DNA of 64,000 nucleotides from Naematelia aurantialba (GCA_021527695.1 JAKFAO010000007.1:1426001-1490000); one strand, 5' to 3'. Positions 41,301 to 51,942 are shown, counted from the first letter of the stretch. Numbers and translations: made by a program. Notes: generated by a model from the letters alone, not told the origin.

Positions 41301-43485
41301 ATACACCGTAAGTTACGACGAGGTTGTGCTGACTGTAGTTATGGCACAGTTATGAGCAACTGCTTCATCTGTAGGTCTCTATAGCTGCCGAGCTGATGTC
41401 AGCTTACGGAACGGTATGATCCGAGATGGCGTTTCTGATGTCTAGATGTGCTCTATCATGGCCATGCAAGCCGATTGGGGTTCGCGTGAGATGTTGGAAG
41501 TAATGGCAGGAGCATCTGAGTACGTGATGGTCCGATCTGACTTACAGTAGATTTGCCGGCCTCCGCATCCGAGCTGGAGAGTCTCAAATGCTGAACAAAC
41601 TTCGTCAAGGATCTGAACTCCGTTTCAGTCTGAGCGAAGCTGTGAAAACTTACGCGTAGGTGCACGTAATCGTCGCACTCATTGGTAGTGACAAGGTCTT
41701 TCTGTACCTGCAAGTCTGCCTCGCCAATATTGACCTGGACAAATATACGACCAAGGGAGATTCAGCAAACAATTCAACAAGCTCAATCATACTCTCCATC
41801 TGGCGGCAGGCTCCTCGTTTAGCAAAAGGTACGGAGCTTCAGAACAGAGCTCATGTAGCCATCTGCCATGTTGCACTCCATAAAGGCTATGGCAGTGCGA
41901 TCCGAGCCTCGCTGGAGCTCTTGCATGCCATCTCCGGCAAGGCTTGGGATGATAGTTCCACGATTTTCAGACAGCTGGATAACATTGGTGGGTATCATTA
42001 CATTGTCAGCTGACGATAGGCCCAAAATCATTGAAAGTGCTAGAGAAGAATAATCTTCACAGTGGGTAGTATCCGGATGACATTGACAGCAGCTTTCAGC
42101 GATCTCATCCGCTTGGAACCTATGAGGCTAGAGACGTGGCTCAACCGTCTTAGCCCTTTCGGACAACGGGTCATCGACCATGCCAAGGCGATGCCAAGAT
42201 ACGATCTTAATTTGATGTAAGCGCCAGAAAATCTCAGCTAATGATAGTGGCCAAACCAAGGAAAGCCAAGGAAGATACCCGGAAGTCCTAGTCGAGGTGA
42301 CCATCAAGTCTCTTGGCGGTGTCACCAAGGTTGTCAACCGGAAACACAAGTCTTTCAACATCAATTATAACCTTTCCGTCCTCGTGTACCGTTCAGATGG
42401 CAAATTGATCGACTTTCGCCGTATGGAGGCTCGGAAACTCAAGCCAGAGCACTGCAAGTATACTTTGAGCACTCCGCTCGACAGCCCCGAGCAATACATT
42501 TTAGTATATGGCGGAGGTGGGTCGCTCTTGTGACGCGGCTGACAGTAGTCGACGAAGTGGCTGGTTGTGCAAGTTCCGCCACTTTGAAGCCAGAATTGTC
42601 CAAATCGAGGTTTCCTATCGACTGTGATGTGGGCTTTGACGGTGACCTAGCTGATTTTAGATTGAAAGTCTGCAATCTGACGATGATGGTGAGCATATCC
42701 AAGATGAAGCTTAAAGCAGAACCAAACGCTGTGCGATCAGCCTCGTCAGCGGCAAGTAGTGAGTCTCTAAAATGACGCCTCTGACCCAAGTTGTTAGCGT
42801 CAAGAATCATAACGGCACCGCAAGGAAAAAAAGCAAGAAGATGGACTTGGAGAGGACCAGGAATGATGTTGGTGCTTCGAATTTGCTGTCGCAGAACTCC
42901 GACGAGACCTCGCGAGCACAGCAATGCGCTGTACCAGGAGAGACAGCTCCGCCGAGAGCCTCGAAAGGAATTTCTCCCACGCAGAAACAGAAGCGGTCTT
43001 TGTCAATGAGCGATGACGTTGAGGCGCTCCCTAAAAAGACACGAGCGGTCGACGGAGATTCCCTCATGGAGAATGACCCGCTCAACTACAGTGATGATTT
43101 AGAGGCTTTGCTAAGAGGAGATGACATCATGAAGTTTGTGGCACCTCCGACCAAGCCGCAGCCACCTCTCCTCCAGGACCGGCCACAGTTCCAGGGTGGA
43201 CCACCCGTCTTCAGCGCCACACCCTTTGTGCCTCCAAGTAAGCGAAATCGGCGTGTCTTTCGCTTATCAACCAGATATTTTCGACAAGTCATGTGGGCCA
43301 AGCGGACGACCTAGTGACATCGTGTTGCCTGGCAAGTTACTCCGACAGCGTATCCATTGACGAAGGCAGGTATGAATCAGTCATGCACGGAGATCGCAGG
43401 CGAAGTGGACGAGCTTGACTCTGAGGACGACGACAGCTTTTCATCATTTATGAAGGGATTGACTGGTGGTGCACCGCCCCGCTAA
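38378..43485 (+). CDS. MER3: meiotic DNA helicase HFM1/MER3
   Basis: A highly fragmented gene. From ATG 38378 a disordered N-terminus leads to WRSTFRFGCFNSVQSKVFHAVYETDENLVVS and then Walker A APTGSGKTTIFELAF. Further helicase motifs are YLAPTKALCNERARDW, TPEKWDSLTRR, IDEVHILREARGATLE (motif II), FVALSASVPN (III), PVLVFCSTRRSCQTTAE (IV), VHHAGLEYSDRREIEEAFRQG and STSTLAVGVNLPAHTVIIKGT (V), and QMMGRAGRPQYDTSG (VI). A winged helix and Sec63-like region (ALHKGYGSAIRASLELLHA, LSPFGQRVID, YPEVLVEVTI) follows, as in the MER3/HFM1 group of Ski2-like helicases that promote meiotic crossovers. The C-terminal tail is basic, then acidic, ending ELDSEDDDSFSSFMKGLTG. Introns of 31-35 nt and exons of 11, 20 and 32 nt occur, and an intron splits the DEVH box. 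Confidence 0.93.
39807..39840 (+). other. 34-nt intron inside the HFM1 DEVH box
   Basis: The upstream exon ends L-I-M-I-D-E and the downstream exon begins V-H-I-L-R-E-A-R-G. Between them lie GTGAGC, a TTGAT branch-like site and CCAG. Splicing in phase 0 gives the expected DEVH motif. Unspliced, 34 nt would shift the frame. Confidence 0.85.
40921..40940 (+). other. 20-nt micro-exon of HFM1
   Basis: This exon encodes HENLIE and lies between a 35-nt intron (40886-40920) and a 32-nt intron (40941-40972). It restores ESTLHENLIEHINSEIGLKT, the expected region after helicase motif VI. Confidence 0.82.
41403..41413 (+). other. 11-nt micro-exon of HFM1
   Basis: This 11-base exon is flanked by two 32-nt introns (41371-41402 and 41414-41445). 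Each has a GTAGG/GTATG donor, a CTGAT branch-like site and a CAG or TAG acceptor. Included, it yields PYGTVMSNCFISYGTMCSIM, the expected conserved helix of MER3/HFM1 and Ski2-like helicases around Y-G-x-L-M-S-x-F-Y-I-S-x-x-T-M. Confidence 0.8.
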
Positions 43486-43766
43486 GGGCGGCATAGCGTG
43501 TCCTTTGATGTGTAGATAAGCTATTCTCACGATCTGTGCATGTAACTGCTGCTCACCCCGTGTTTGTCAGCCCTGCGTCCAGGAGACCTTGTCACATACT
43601 CGAAGCACTAGCGAGCACAAAGGGCGAGCTGAAGGATCTGGAAATACTCGGGCATGGCACAAAGGAAGAGGGTCGGTGACTCGGGACACACAGGATGGCG
43701 ACTACCTTCCAGTCGCCGTCAGGTGTATAAGAGGGGGGCAGCGAGGGGCAGGGCTTGTGATGGAGC
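43486..43766. other. short intergenic region
   Basis: This lies between the HFM1 stop and the bHLH start, both on the plus strand. I see no extra gene. The bHLH ATG at 43767 is the first in its frame, although an earlier overlapping frame from 43589 exists and looks non-coding. Confidence 0.5.
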
Positions 43767-45585
43767 ATGAGGCAACACGCCCTTCAAGCGGACCAACTGA
43801 AAGCACAAAGACTGAAACTGGGCGCCGAGATGGAACTGAGCCAGTACCCAACGCCCGACTCGCCCTCGCCACCACGACGGGTGAGCGACCTCGTTCCTCG
43901 ACACTACGTGTCTCCGTCGCCTGACCCCGCGCTCGCGCCTGCGTGCGGGGGCGAAGGCGAAGTTGGAAATGAGCACGAGCTCTCGCTATCGCCATCCGAA
44001 GACGGACAGCGTATCGGCGTTGGGCAGTCGCCCTCGCCCTCGCCCTCGCCCTCGCCCTCGATATCGCCGATCCGACGACACTCGTCCCTAGACCGAGAGC
44101 GCGCGCGCACCCGCGATCAAGTGCGTCGGCACCCAACTGCGCTTGCAGATCCGCGCGGCAATGCAAATCCACATATACACTCGCATCCGCCCTCACACGG
44201 CCACGGACAAGCACAAGCACAAGCACACGCACAAGCACACGCACACGCACAAGCACAAGCACAAGCACAAGCACAAGCACAAGCACAAGCACATGGAGAA
44301 GCACAAGGACAGAGACACGGGCCGGGACAGGGACGAGGACGAGGATACACCCACGCGCAGACGCCGACACCGTCGCACGACTCGCGGTCGCGCTCGCCCG
44401 TGGCTGTGCCGCTTCATCCCGTCAGCCAGTTGCGCGACCCCTATCCGGCCTCAATACGAGCCTGGGCACACCCTTACCAACGGTGAGCTTGGACTTGCGC
44501 TCAGCTTTACTCTCCGCCATCCGCCCTTTCCTCCGTCGTCCGCCATCACCTGTGCGCCGTCACTTTCCCCCATCCACCCTTTACCCATCGCCACTCCGCC
44601 ATCACCTTTCCTCCATCACCCCTTCCAGCCCTCCCTCTCGCAGCTCCTCGCCCCGCGCAGTCGCCACTTCGCACGTCTACATCACCGTTCTACGTTCTAC
44701 CTTGAGCCCAATTACCCCTGCAACTATCCCCCCTGGCCCCCGTCCTTTCACCTTGCTCCCTTTCGCATTTCCCCCCTTTCGCTCCCCTTCTTCCCCTTTC
44801 ACCCGATCCCGCCTCGGGATAACACTTTAGGCCCTTAGGCCTTTAGACCTTTATCCCGACTCGGCTCGCCTTTCTGTCTGTCGGCGCTCTGAGCCATTCT
44901 TGCCTTTACGCCGTCTACCCCGTGTACGCCGAGAATCCCGTTTGATCCTACCTGCCCTTTGCTGTCGGAGTTGGCATGTCCGCCGTCGACCCACGCTGAT
45001 CCATCCTCCCTTCCCGAACAGACCTCCCTTAGGCCCAGCACCGCCACGCCGTATCCCGCTCTCGCCGCACGAGTTTAGGCGTAATGTCTACGACGTGGAT
45101 CTCGAGGAGATTGAACGGCAGAATGAGCGGCTGGCAAAATCGCGCTTGAGCCATATTCAGTCGGAGCAGCGGCGGCGAGAATCAATCAGTACGTGCGCTC
45201 AGCGTCCCCTTCAGAGCCCAATTTTAACCCTCCAAATCCCCACTCCAACCCCCAAACCTCAACCCCCAAACCCCGATCCATCAACCTCAAAGACCCGAGA
45301 CCCCATGAGCATGGTTCCGATCCGCCCCGCATTGCGCTTCACGCCTGCATCTCTGCACAAGTGAGGCAGTCGCTAAGACGACACAGATGGCGGGTTCAAG
45401 CAACTGCGCGCCCTTCTGCCAGACGCAACAGAAGACTCGACCAAAGCCCAAGTCCTCCAGCTAGGTGAGCCTGCTCCGTTCTTCCTGATACCAGAGCTGG
45501 AGCTGATATCGCAGCGTGCGGGTACATATTGCGCCTAGAAAACACCGTCCGGCGCTTGTCAGATGGGCAATATGGGAAACGCTAG
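43767..45585 (+). CDS. basic helix-loop-helix transcription factor with His/Gln/Ala repeat
   Basis: Four exons (43767-44482, 45022-45188, 45387-45464, 45515-45585) join in frame to give 343 residues. The C-terminal 60 residues form a bHLH domain. The basic region has SHIQSEQRRRESI (His 283, Glu 287, Arg 291), the H-x3-E-x3-R pattern of E-box binders. Helix 1 is NGGFKQLRALLP, the loop is short (DATEDS), and helix 2 is TKAQVLQLACGYILRLENTVRRL. Domain pieces sit on three exons, so no single open frame shows it. A leucine-zipper extension is not obvious. The N-terminal part is disordered, with a Pro/Ser run and a Gln-Ala/His-Ala dipeptide repeat encoded by the CACAAG hexamer. The first intron (539 nt) is by far the longest in the gene. 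It is expected to act in the nucleus as a dimer; its targets are unknown. Confidence 0.82.
44205..44295 (+). repeat. coding (CACAAG)n hexamer microsatellite
   Basis: Fourteen or so hexamers, with CACACG variants, encode the Gln-Ala/His-Ala run of the bHLH protein. The motif matches that of the intronic array at 11502-11642. Confidence 0.9.
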
Positions 45586-46005
45586 TGTCGCAGCCGAGAG
45601 GGGGCCCGTGGGGCAGTAGATCTTGTGTCTTTCACTTTAGCTAGAGGCGAATACCATTGCGAGTGTTGTGCGATGTTGCAGGTACATTCTGCCATCGATC
45701 CTGAATCGACCCTGCGCGTCTCATGTTTGGACACTTGGGAGGGTTTCGGATTAGCGAGAACAACAATAGCAGCCAGCGAGACATCAGAGTCTTGAAGTAC
45801 CGTCCCTCCTGTGAACGTTCGCGAGGGTGCTTGCTCCTGTGAACATTCCCGTAGGTACTTAGTATTCGAAATTAGAGTGGTTTGAGATCAGAGTGGCTCG
45901 CGGTCAACAACATGCACTGTACATGTATGCTACAGGGGAGGGTTGTACGACCGTACCCTGACGCCAGTCAGCTAACCTTCCCGCGCTCGAAATGCATGCC
46001 CAGAC
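45586..46005. other. convergent intergenic region, about 420 bp
   Basis: This lies between the ends of the bHLH gene (plus) and the FBXO9-type gene (minus). Two imperfect 30-bp direct repeats start with CTCCTGTGAAC(G/A)TTC at about 45805 and 45836. No gene is supported. Confidence 0.55.
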
Positions 46006-47920
46006 TTACTTGGAGAAGTAGAACGGTTTCTGATTCTTGAGGGACAGAGCCAAAGACTCTCCCGTAACGAGATTGATGGATCGGTAATCCAAGATATCCA
46101 ACTTGTTCCACCTACCCACACCGTATCAGCATTCGCCACAGTCTCGAACATGACGAAAAGTCTCGCTAGAAGCATCGGGCAGTTACTCACTTGCCCCGTC
46201 CCGTCTCTCGAAGTGCCAGGTCCATCGCGAACTCGTACTTTGGCCCTTCGTGACCAGGTTCCAGCAAGTCAGATATGACGATTCGTGCGCGCCTGCCGGA
46301 TTGCGAAGAAGGGTTGAGAGAGGCAGGGAGATGTGGGTCAATAGGATCTCTAGGGTCGGAGCGGACAAGTCGCCACCGTCCAAAGTGTAGGCCCTTGGCA
46401 CGTAGCGATGGACGCAGTCGCGGAACAACCTCGGAGGGGCTTAAATCTAGTCAGTGATCTAAGTCGGGTGCCACTGAGGCGAGTTATACGCACTGATCGG
46501 TCGTGAGGAAGGAAATGACAGAGCCGTCCGGGTAGAAGCGGAGAAAGCGATGGTAGGTGACTGTGATTCAGCGTCGTTATGAATCACTCGCTTACTCATG
46601 TGCGTGATCTACGCCTGATCAGCACTTCAAGCAAGGCTTAGTTGGAGATCTACTCACAGTAACCCATTCATCACCTGCCCCAGGTCGGCTACATGGTGCC
46701 TCAGTCTCCAACCTGCCTCATCTTGAGCCAACTTACACATAGTGGCAAACTGCGATATAACAGCCGTCGAGTCTCAGCCTCTCCTCCTCGAGCAGCATTG
46801 TCCTCCATTCTCCACGATACCGCTGGACGACATCTCTCGCCTTCCAGCCGAGAGGCACCATGGCGGGCGGCCGATAGACGGTCTGTGAGATACGGCGCCA
46901 TACATCGCTTGTAGCGGTGAGGTACCGAGCGCGCCAGCATGTACGCGCGAATCGCTCGAGCGACATCACGTCCAAGTGCTCGAATACCCGAGAAAGGAGC
47001 TCGGCAGGTAACGAAGCGAGAGGGAGTGGCAGCGCTTCGTCAGTTGGAAGGAAGGGGTATTCAGATATCGGTACAGGGAGAGCAGAGAAGAGGGCGGTAA
47101 GTGGAGAAGGTCGAGAAGAAGGTGCGAGCCAGGACGAGTTGGTAGGGTGATGCAAGGCCTTTTCGTAATCGGGCTGCATTTGGAGATGTCGTTGAAAAGA
47201 ATATGGCTCCTCAACTGGCGGGGTAGCAGAGACTACATCGGCGGATGACGGGGTTGGCGGGTCCTCGAGTGCTGCGTCCAAGTGGTCGGTGGGTGGCATG
47301 CTCATGGACCGCGCATACAGGCGATCAACATTGTCTATGGTTGTCAGCGAAGTAGGGCGAGCAAGGACGACGGAGGACGACTAACCGTCCATCTTGAATG
47401 CACGGCGGTAGAGCTTGAGCGCTTCGTTGAGCTTGCCACTCTGCTCGTCCTCCACTGCTCGGGCGTACAGTCGCACCGCTTCGAGCTTGATATCTCTGCG
47501 CTGCACCTTGTGCTCTGGGCGTGGAGGCCGTAGGGGTTCAGATACGATGTGCGACACTGACGTCGATGCGCCATCGTCTGTCGACGACAGCGCCGAGGAA
47601 GGAGCAAGCGACGCCTTCTCCCTGTCCAGCAACGGCGATACGAGTGATATGGGCTCTCGTATCCGCTTCTCCGGCGACTCTGGTTGCGGTGGACCCCTGG
47701 CTGCCAAGTTGTCTTTGCGTGCAGAAGCGACGGCTGGCACATCTCGTCGAGACTGCACCTCGTTTCTCCATTCACGGCGGAATCGTTCTAGCTCCGCATC
47801 GTCGATGGCTGCTTGGCTCCTCCGGCTGCCGAGCGAGAGCTTCTCCAGCTCGTCCGTCGGTACATTCGAGCCATTGGAGGGGTCTGGCGGCGCTCGTGGC
47901 GATCTCACCGCCGTTGACAT
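46006..47920 (-). CDS. F-box protein of the FBXO9/Pof7/Hrt3 type
   Basis: ATG 47920 opens a disordered N-terminus and then a helical, TPR-like segment (KLEAVRLYARAVEDEQSGKLNEALKLYRRAFKMDG). The F-box follows (LASLPAELLSRVFEHLDVMSLERFARTCWRARYLTA) with VWRRISQTVY. Conserved downstream family segments are WKARDVVQRYRGEWRTMLLEEERLRLDGCYIAVCHYV, VTYHRFLRFYPDGSVISFLTTDQ, VVPRLRPSLRAKGLHFGRWRL, KYEFAMDLALRETGRGKWNKLDILDYRSINL and a terminal KNQKPFYFSK. This order (single TPR-like unit, F-box, FBXO9 C-terminal domain) is that of human FBXO9, yeast Hrt3 and fission yeast Pof7, SCF substrate receptors. Several introns of 50-80 nt split the C-terminal half. It is unrelated in its body to the two left-hand F-box genes. 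Confidence 0.9.
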
Positions 47921-48297
47921 GGCGGTGGAGTGGATGAGGAAGATAACACCTCTCTGAACGACGGTTACCCCTAGTAATCTTTGTCCTCCACCTCTCGATC
48001 ATCGATCCATTTTGATCCCGTCCAGCATTTGTGCGGTGCGCTTTGGCAGCTCATCCTGTGAAACCAAGAAGCAATGGTATGCATGCAGTGCCGGATTTGG
48101 GTTCAATGGATCTGGATATCTGACAGCGAGGGTTGGCTAAGAGGGCTTCGAGCCAGCTGGCTATCCAGAATGAACCTCATGTAGGCGACCGAGCTGGTGG
48201 CAGCCACAAAGTCCCCTTCGCTGATCTTTGCCCACTCACATCGTCCTCTTGTATCTGCTGTCTCGTCCACTTTAAAAACAGGCTGTGCAGTGACACC
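47921..48297. other. divergent promoter, about 380 bp
   Basis: This is the shared upstream region of the FBXO9-type gene (minus) and the MAPEG gene (plus). Nothing further is recognised. Confidence 0.45.
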
Positions 48298-49131
48298 ATG
48301 TCATTCGCCTACCTTGCCTCTACCCCAGGACTCAAGTACAACTACTCACTCTATGCCGTGCCGGCCGGGTGGGTGATCGCGTGCGTCTTCGTCTTGTCTT
48401 CCATCTTTCCCGCGTCCTGACTACCAGCCCCCGGCGAGTAGCATGGCACCCCTGTGGTGGGCTATCGGCAAGACCAAGGCAGTCAGCCCCACAGCGTACA
48501 ACAATGCAGTGCGTCCCCTTTCGAAGCGGGGCATCCTGGGCTTATGAACCGCAGATGCCCAAGGAGTCGTGGAAGAATCTCAAGGGAAAGCTTCCGGATG
48601 ACGTGAGTGACTTGGTGGTCTGATAGAGCGTAAGCTGGTACGAGCCGATGGCATGTAGTTGTATGGCCAGGTCATTCGAGCAGTAGCAGCCAACGACAAC
48701 TCGCACATGTACGTTTCTGTTCGTCTTCTTCCTTCGTGTCGCTTCAGCAGAGCGAGGCATGTGCTGAAGGGTCACTCAGCAATCTCCCGCTGTTTGCCGC
48801 GGCACTGGTGCGTAGGCTCTATATCACACTGGAATCGAAGCACAAGTGACTGACTGCCTGACGACGGCAGGTCGCAGCAAACGCGGCGCACGTCGAGTCG
48901 TCCTCGCTGCATTTGTATGCTGTGACATACCTCTTAAGCCGGGTCGCCTACAACCTCGCCTACATCCTCGCCACCGACCGTGACTCGTGCTCTTGCCATC
49001 CAGAAACGAAGCTGATAAACGTGTTAGGACAAGGGTCGTATTTCCGTTCCGGGTTTTACTGGAGTGGTGTCGCCTCGTGCCTTACCCTCTTCATCAAGGC
49101 TGCAAACAGAGTCAAGAGCGTTCCATGGTAA
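48298..49131 (+). CDS. MAPEG-family membrane protein
   Basis: This is a small, intron-split gene. Exon 1 from ATG 48298 encodes a first hydrophobic segment (YSLYAVPAGWVIACVF). Later exons give PPASSMAPLWWAIGKTKAVSPTAYNNA, MPKESWKNLKGKLPDD, LYGQVIRAVAANDNSHM and a final exon HVESSSLHLYAVTYLLSRVAYNLAYILATDRD. That exon ends FRSGFYWSGVASCLTLFIKAANRV. The Y-L-x-S-R-x-x-Y-N-x-x-Y segment and the last membrane helix are characteristic of MAPEG proteins (microsomal glutathione transferase / eicosanoid family), four-helix proteins of the ER membrane. The catalytic role in this fungal subgroup is unproven. The donor of the first intron is uncertain, and the sequence DSCSCHPETKLINVLGQGSY inside the last exon is longer than usual for the family. 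Confidence 0.78.
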
Positions 49132-49271
49132 GGCCGAGGTCGAGGTGAGACTAGGACTATGCCAAGATATCACCATCTGACGCCGCTCGGCGCAGGTGGA
49201 ATGCATGCCTATGTATCAAGTAACTGGGTATGATCGTGCAGGGTATGATGTGGGGGGAACCGAAGACCGTC
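49132..49271. other. short convergent intergenic region
   Basis: About 140 bp lie between the stops of the MAPEG gene and MED10. No features are seen. Confidence 0.5.
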
Positions 49272-50283
49272 TCACGCAGAGCCGTTGGGAAGGCTAGGCG
49301 GAGGTACAAGTGCAGGCTGGGGAGGCTGGGTCTGAGCCTGCGCTTGAGATTGAGGGTCAACTTGGGCCAAACGGTTGTCGTCGCCATCAACGACGCCATT
49401 AGGCATCTGAGCCTCGCCCTCTTCCAACTTGACGTTATCTGCAGTGGCGTCATTCGGCTTGACGTCTTCCATCTCTCCCACCCCGTTCACAATTTCCTGC
49501 TGTGCGTGCTCCCAATCCAGGACGTGGCGTCTGTCCGACAGAGCGAGGTCGGGAAATTCATCGCGCAACGCAGAGTGAAGTTGTCGCCGAAAACTCTACG
49601 TGCCATCCATGGTCAGCTGTATACAGTGTACATCGTGGCTACTGTACGTGACGAGAATCAAGGCAATATCGAGAATCCATGCAGTAACGTAGACATGTAG
49701 ACACGTAGAAATGTAGCAACGAAGCAACGTAGCAACGTACCTCGAGGCCCAGCATCCGCCCGAGCGCATATTGGTTCTCCCCTGCCGCACGGGTGAGGGT
49801 ACTCTTGGTGTAAACATGGGGGTTTCGATGTTGGTCCACAGCCCTGTTGCCATCAGTTTACAGCTATTCCTCTCTGAGAAAGAGTGACGCACTCGATGAT
49901 TTGCTTTGGGACTGAATCCTCCATACGACCCGACAGCGCTTCCAGCCTCACCAGCGCCTCGCTCACTTCCATCCTGACACCATTAGTCAACCATGCCACA
50001 ACATATACATATACAGAGATATATATACATGAGCAGAGGCACCATCCGGAACTCACAGGTAGCGCGGAACACGCTCCTCCATACCGATACCTACGTCTCC
50101 TGCGCAGATCTCCATCTCATACAAGTCCTGACTGAGCCGCAGGAGCTGTGCCTCGACCTCGGCGCGGACGTGCGCCTGCCGTTGTTCTGCATCCACAGAT
50201 CCTGGCGCCTGGTTGGCGTTTGCGTTAGGTTGATCGTCTGGTGTCGGCGCTGGGGATGGGAGGTGTGGTGGGATGAGAGACAT
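49272..50283 (-). CDS. MED10: Mediator complex subunit 10
   Basis: Four exons (50283-50057, 49973-49893, 49843-49741, 49595-49272) join in frame to 244 residues. The Med10 core is seen in order: AEVEAQLLRLSQDLYEMEICAGD, EVSEALVRLEALSGRMEDSVPKQIIEAVDQHRNPHVYTKSTLTRA (the family signature V-P-x-x-x-x-x-x-V-D-x-G/H-x-N-P), AGENQYALGRMLGLE, then SFRRQLHSALRDEFPDL. Med10 belongs to the middle module of Mediator and is needed for activator-dependent RNA polymerase II transcription. The C-terminal 80 residues are acidic and Gln/Pro-rich and extend beyond the usual length. The third intron has a repeated CGTAGCAACGAAGCAACGTAGC motif near its donor. Confidence 0.9.
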
Positions 50284-50474
50284 GATGCTCTCTCTCCCCT
50301 TCCTGGGACAAATCCACCCGTGCGATTATTGATATCACAGACGAGACGACGCAAGTGAGGACGGAATCAAATGCCCCTACCGATCACGTGACTTTCCCCT
50401 TCAGCAACTGTTGCCCGACTTTTTCTCTCTCCCAACGTATAATAGTGTCTTGTGTGTTGACCCGATTGCGCACA
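50284..50474. promoter_or_regulatory. compact divergent promoter (191 bp)
   Basis: Only 191 bp separate the ATG of MED10 (minus) from the ATG of the mL40 gene (plus). Both 5' leaders and promoters must therefore fit here or overlap. A CGTATAATAG sequence at about 50434-50443 lies some 35 bp upstream of the mL40 ATG, and ATCACGTGAC, an E-box-like palindrome, lies at about 50383-50392. Confidence 0.55.
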
Positions 50475-51128
50475 ATGTCTTCGTTGTCTCGATCATCACG
50501 ACCTATACCCCGTCTGCTCCGGGTACAGACACGGTCGTACGCTGACCCACGGCTCGATCAGACAGCACCACCAAGCGATACGCGGCTCGACGTGATCCGG
50601 CGGGCTCTCTACCCTGCGGACGCATATAAACCCAACTCGCCCTCTCCGTCAGGCGCATACCACCCTGACCATCTCGCGCGGATCAAAGCTGTTATCCACT
50701 CGCCTGAAGTGTACGAGACCATCGACCGGGCGTGGCAGCTGCACCAGCGTCTTGAGCGCGAAGCACGGAAACGATCCCTGGAGGCGAGGTATGCGGCCAT
50801 GGTCGATGCCTGTGACGAGCTCGACCGCATCACCAGCGTGTCAAAGCGCCCTGCTAGCGGTGCAGGCGTTACGGGCAGGGGGAGCGAAGGTGATGGGGCT
50901 CCCGAAGAAGGAGTGGGATCGCGACATCGATACCCGCGCGCCATCTACGATGCCGCGATGCTCCGGCCAAACCCTTACAAACTCGAAATGGCCGAGGGTC
51001 GCACAGGGACAGCACTGAGCAGGTGGAGAGAAGGGAGACTTGCCGGCTACTTCCCCAGAGAGGCATGGATCCCTACAGAGACCAGAGGGAAGGGATGGAA
51101 GTACGACTGGAAGCGGCCGTTGAAGTGA
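50475..51128 (+). CDS. mitochondrial large-subunit ribosomal protein mL40 (MRPL28 in yeast)
   Basis: A single exon encodes 217 residues. The N-terminus (MSSLSRSSRPIPRLLRVQTRSYA) is Ser/Arg-rich without acidic residues, as in mitochondrial import signals. The body has RLDVIRRALYP, SGAYHPDHLARIKAVIHSPEVYETIDRAWQLHQRLEREARKRSLEARYAAMVDACDEL, then YDAAMLRPNPYKLEMAEG and the C-terminal YFPREAWIPTETRGKGWKYDWKRPLK. The order R-R-A-L-Y-P, a long basic helix with A-W-x-L-H, and a terminal G-W-x-x-D/Y-W-x-R matches fungal mL40. An insertion (SVSKRPASGAGVTGRG...) of low complexity interrupts the helix region. Confidence 0.8.
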   Translation: MSSLSRSSRPIPRLLRVQTRSYADPRLDQTAPPSDTRLDVIRRALYPADAYKPNSPSPSGAYHPDHLARIKAVIHSPEVYETIDRAWQLHQRLEREARKRSLEARYAAMVDACDELDRITSVSKRPASGAGVTGRGSEGDGAPEEGVGSRHRYPRAIYDAAMLRPNPYKLEMAEGRTGTALSRWREGRLAGYFPREAWIPTETRGKGWKYDWKRPLK

Positions 51129-51942
51129 GCTTGTGAGTCTTTCCACGCAGAGAGAGTTTCCTCAATTGATTGGGAGTGTATAGATGATTCATGCGGCGCC
51201 GATGACCAGCGACCAGCGAGCACTCTACCGTACATTGGATCCACAGCATATGCATGGCCATTACTTGTACTTGTGTCGCATGATCAACTTGCATATCTGT
51301 TGCGGGTTTCTCACAAACTCGCCTCAGTTTGAGAGTATGCAGGATGCGCCCTCGAGAGACGATTCTGAGGATTCTCATCCGACTTGGAGGAATGCTCGAC
51401 GCAAAGCGTCCGGAGAAAGTTGCCAACACTGATCCTACTCGTCAACTGACCTCGTTCACGGCTGCAGACACTACATGGGTAAATAGTAAATATATGCTGG
51501 GACCGTATTTAATCCTGAATACAATGAGCGTTGGTTTCCCGGACCATGTGGCAAGGATCACTGCGGGCTACCAGGGCCTCAGGCGGCCAGCTTCCGGTCA
51601 TGAAACTTGCCACCTCCACTGGCTGTGGGTCTGCGAGGTTGACCAAAGTCGACATCTTGCCTGTTCGGCCGTTAGGTGCTCCTTGGTGACCGATCAGACA
51701 GGACAAGACAGGATATGGTTGGCAAATACCGCCTTGTGTCTCGGAGTCGAGGAGCCCACGACATCACTCCGGTTTTTCCGGAACGATCTGCGTGCGTGTC
51801 CGCTTGCTGGTCATGACCTTCGCCCCTCGTCATGACCAGTCATGACCATCGCCCTTCCATCCCATCTCTAATCACTGCTCTACCCCCGCAAGCCCCACGG
51901 ACGACTTGCACACCTCACTAGGACACCAGGACGACATCCGCC
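51129..51942. other. intergenic, about 810 bp
   Basis: This lies between the mL40 gene and the MDR oxidoreductase gene, both on the plus strand. Short frames cross it without conserved motifs. A doubled CATGACCAGTCATGACCATCGCCC-like stretch lies at 51810-51855. I see no supported gene. Confidence 0.5.
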
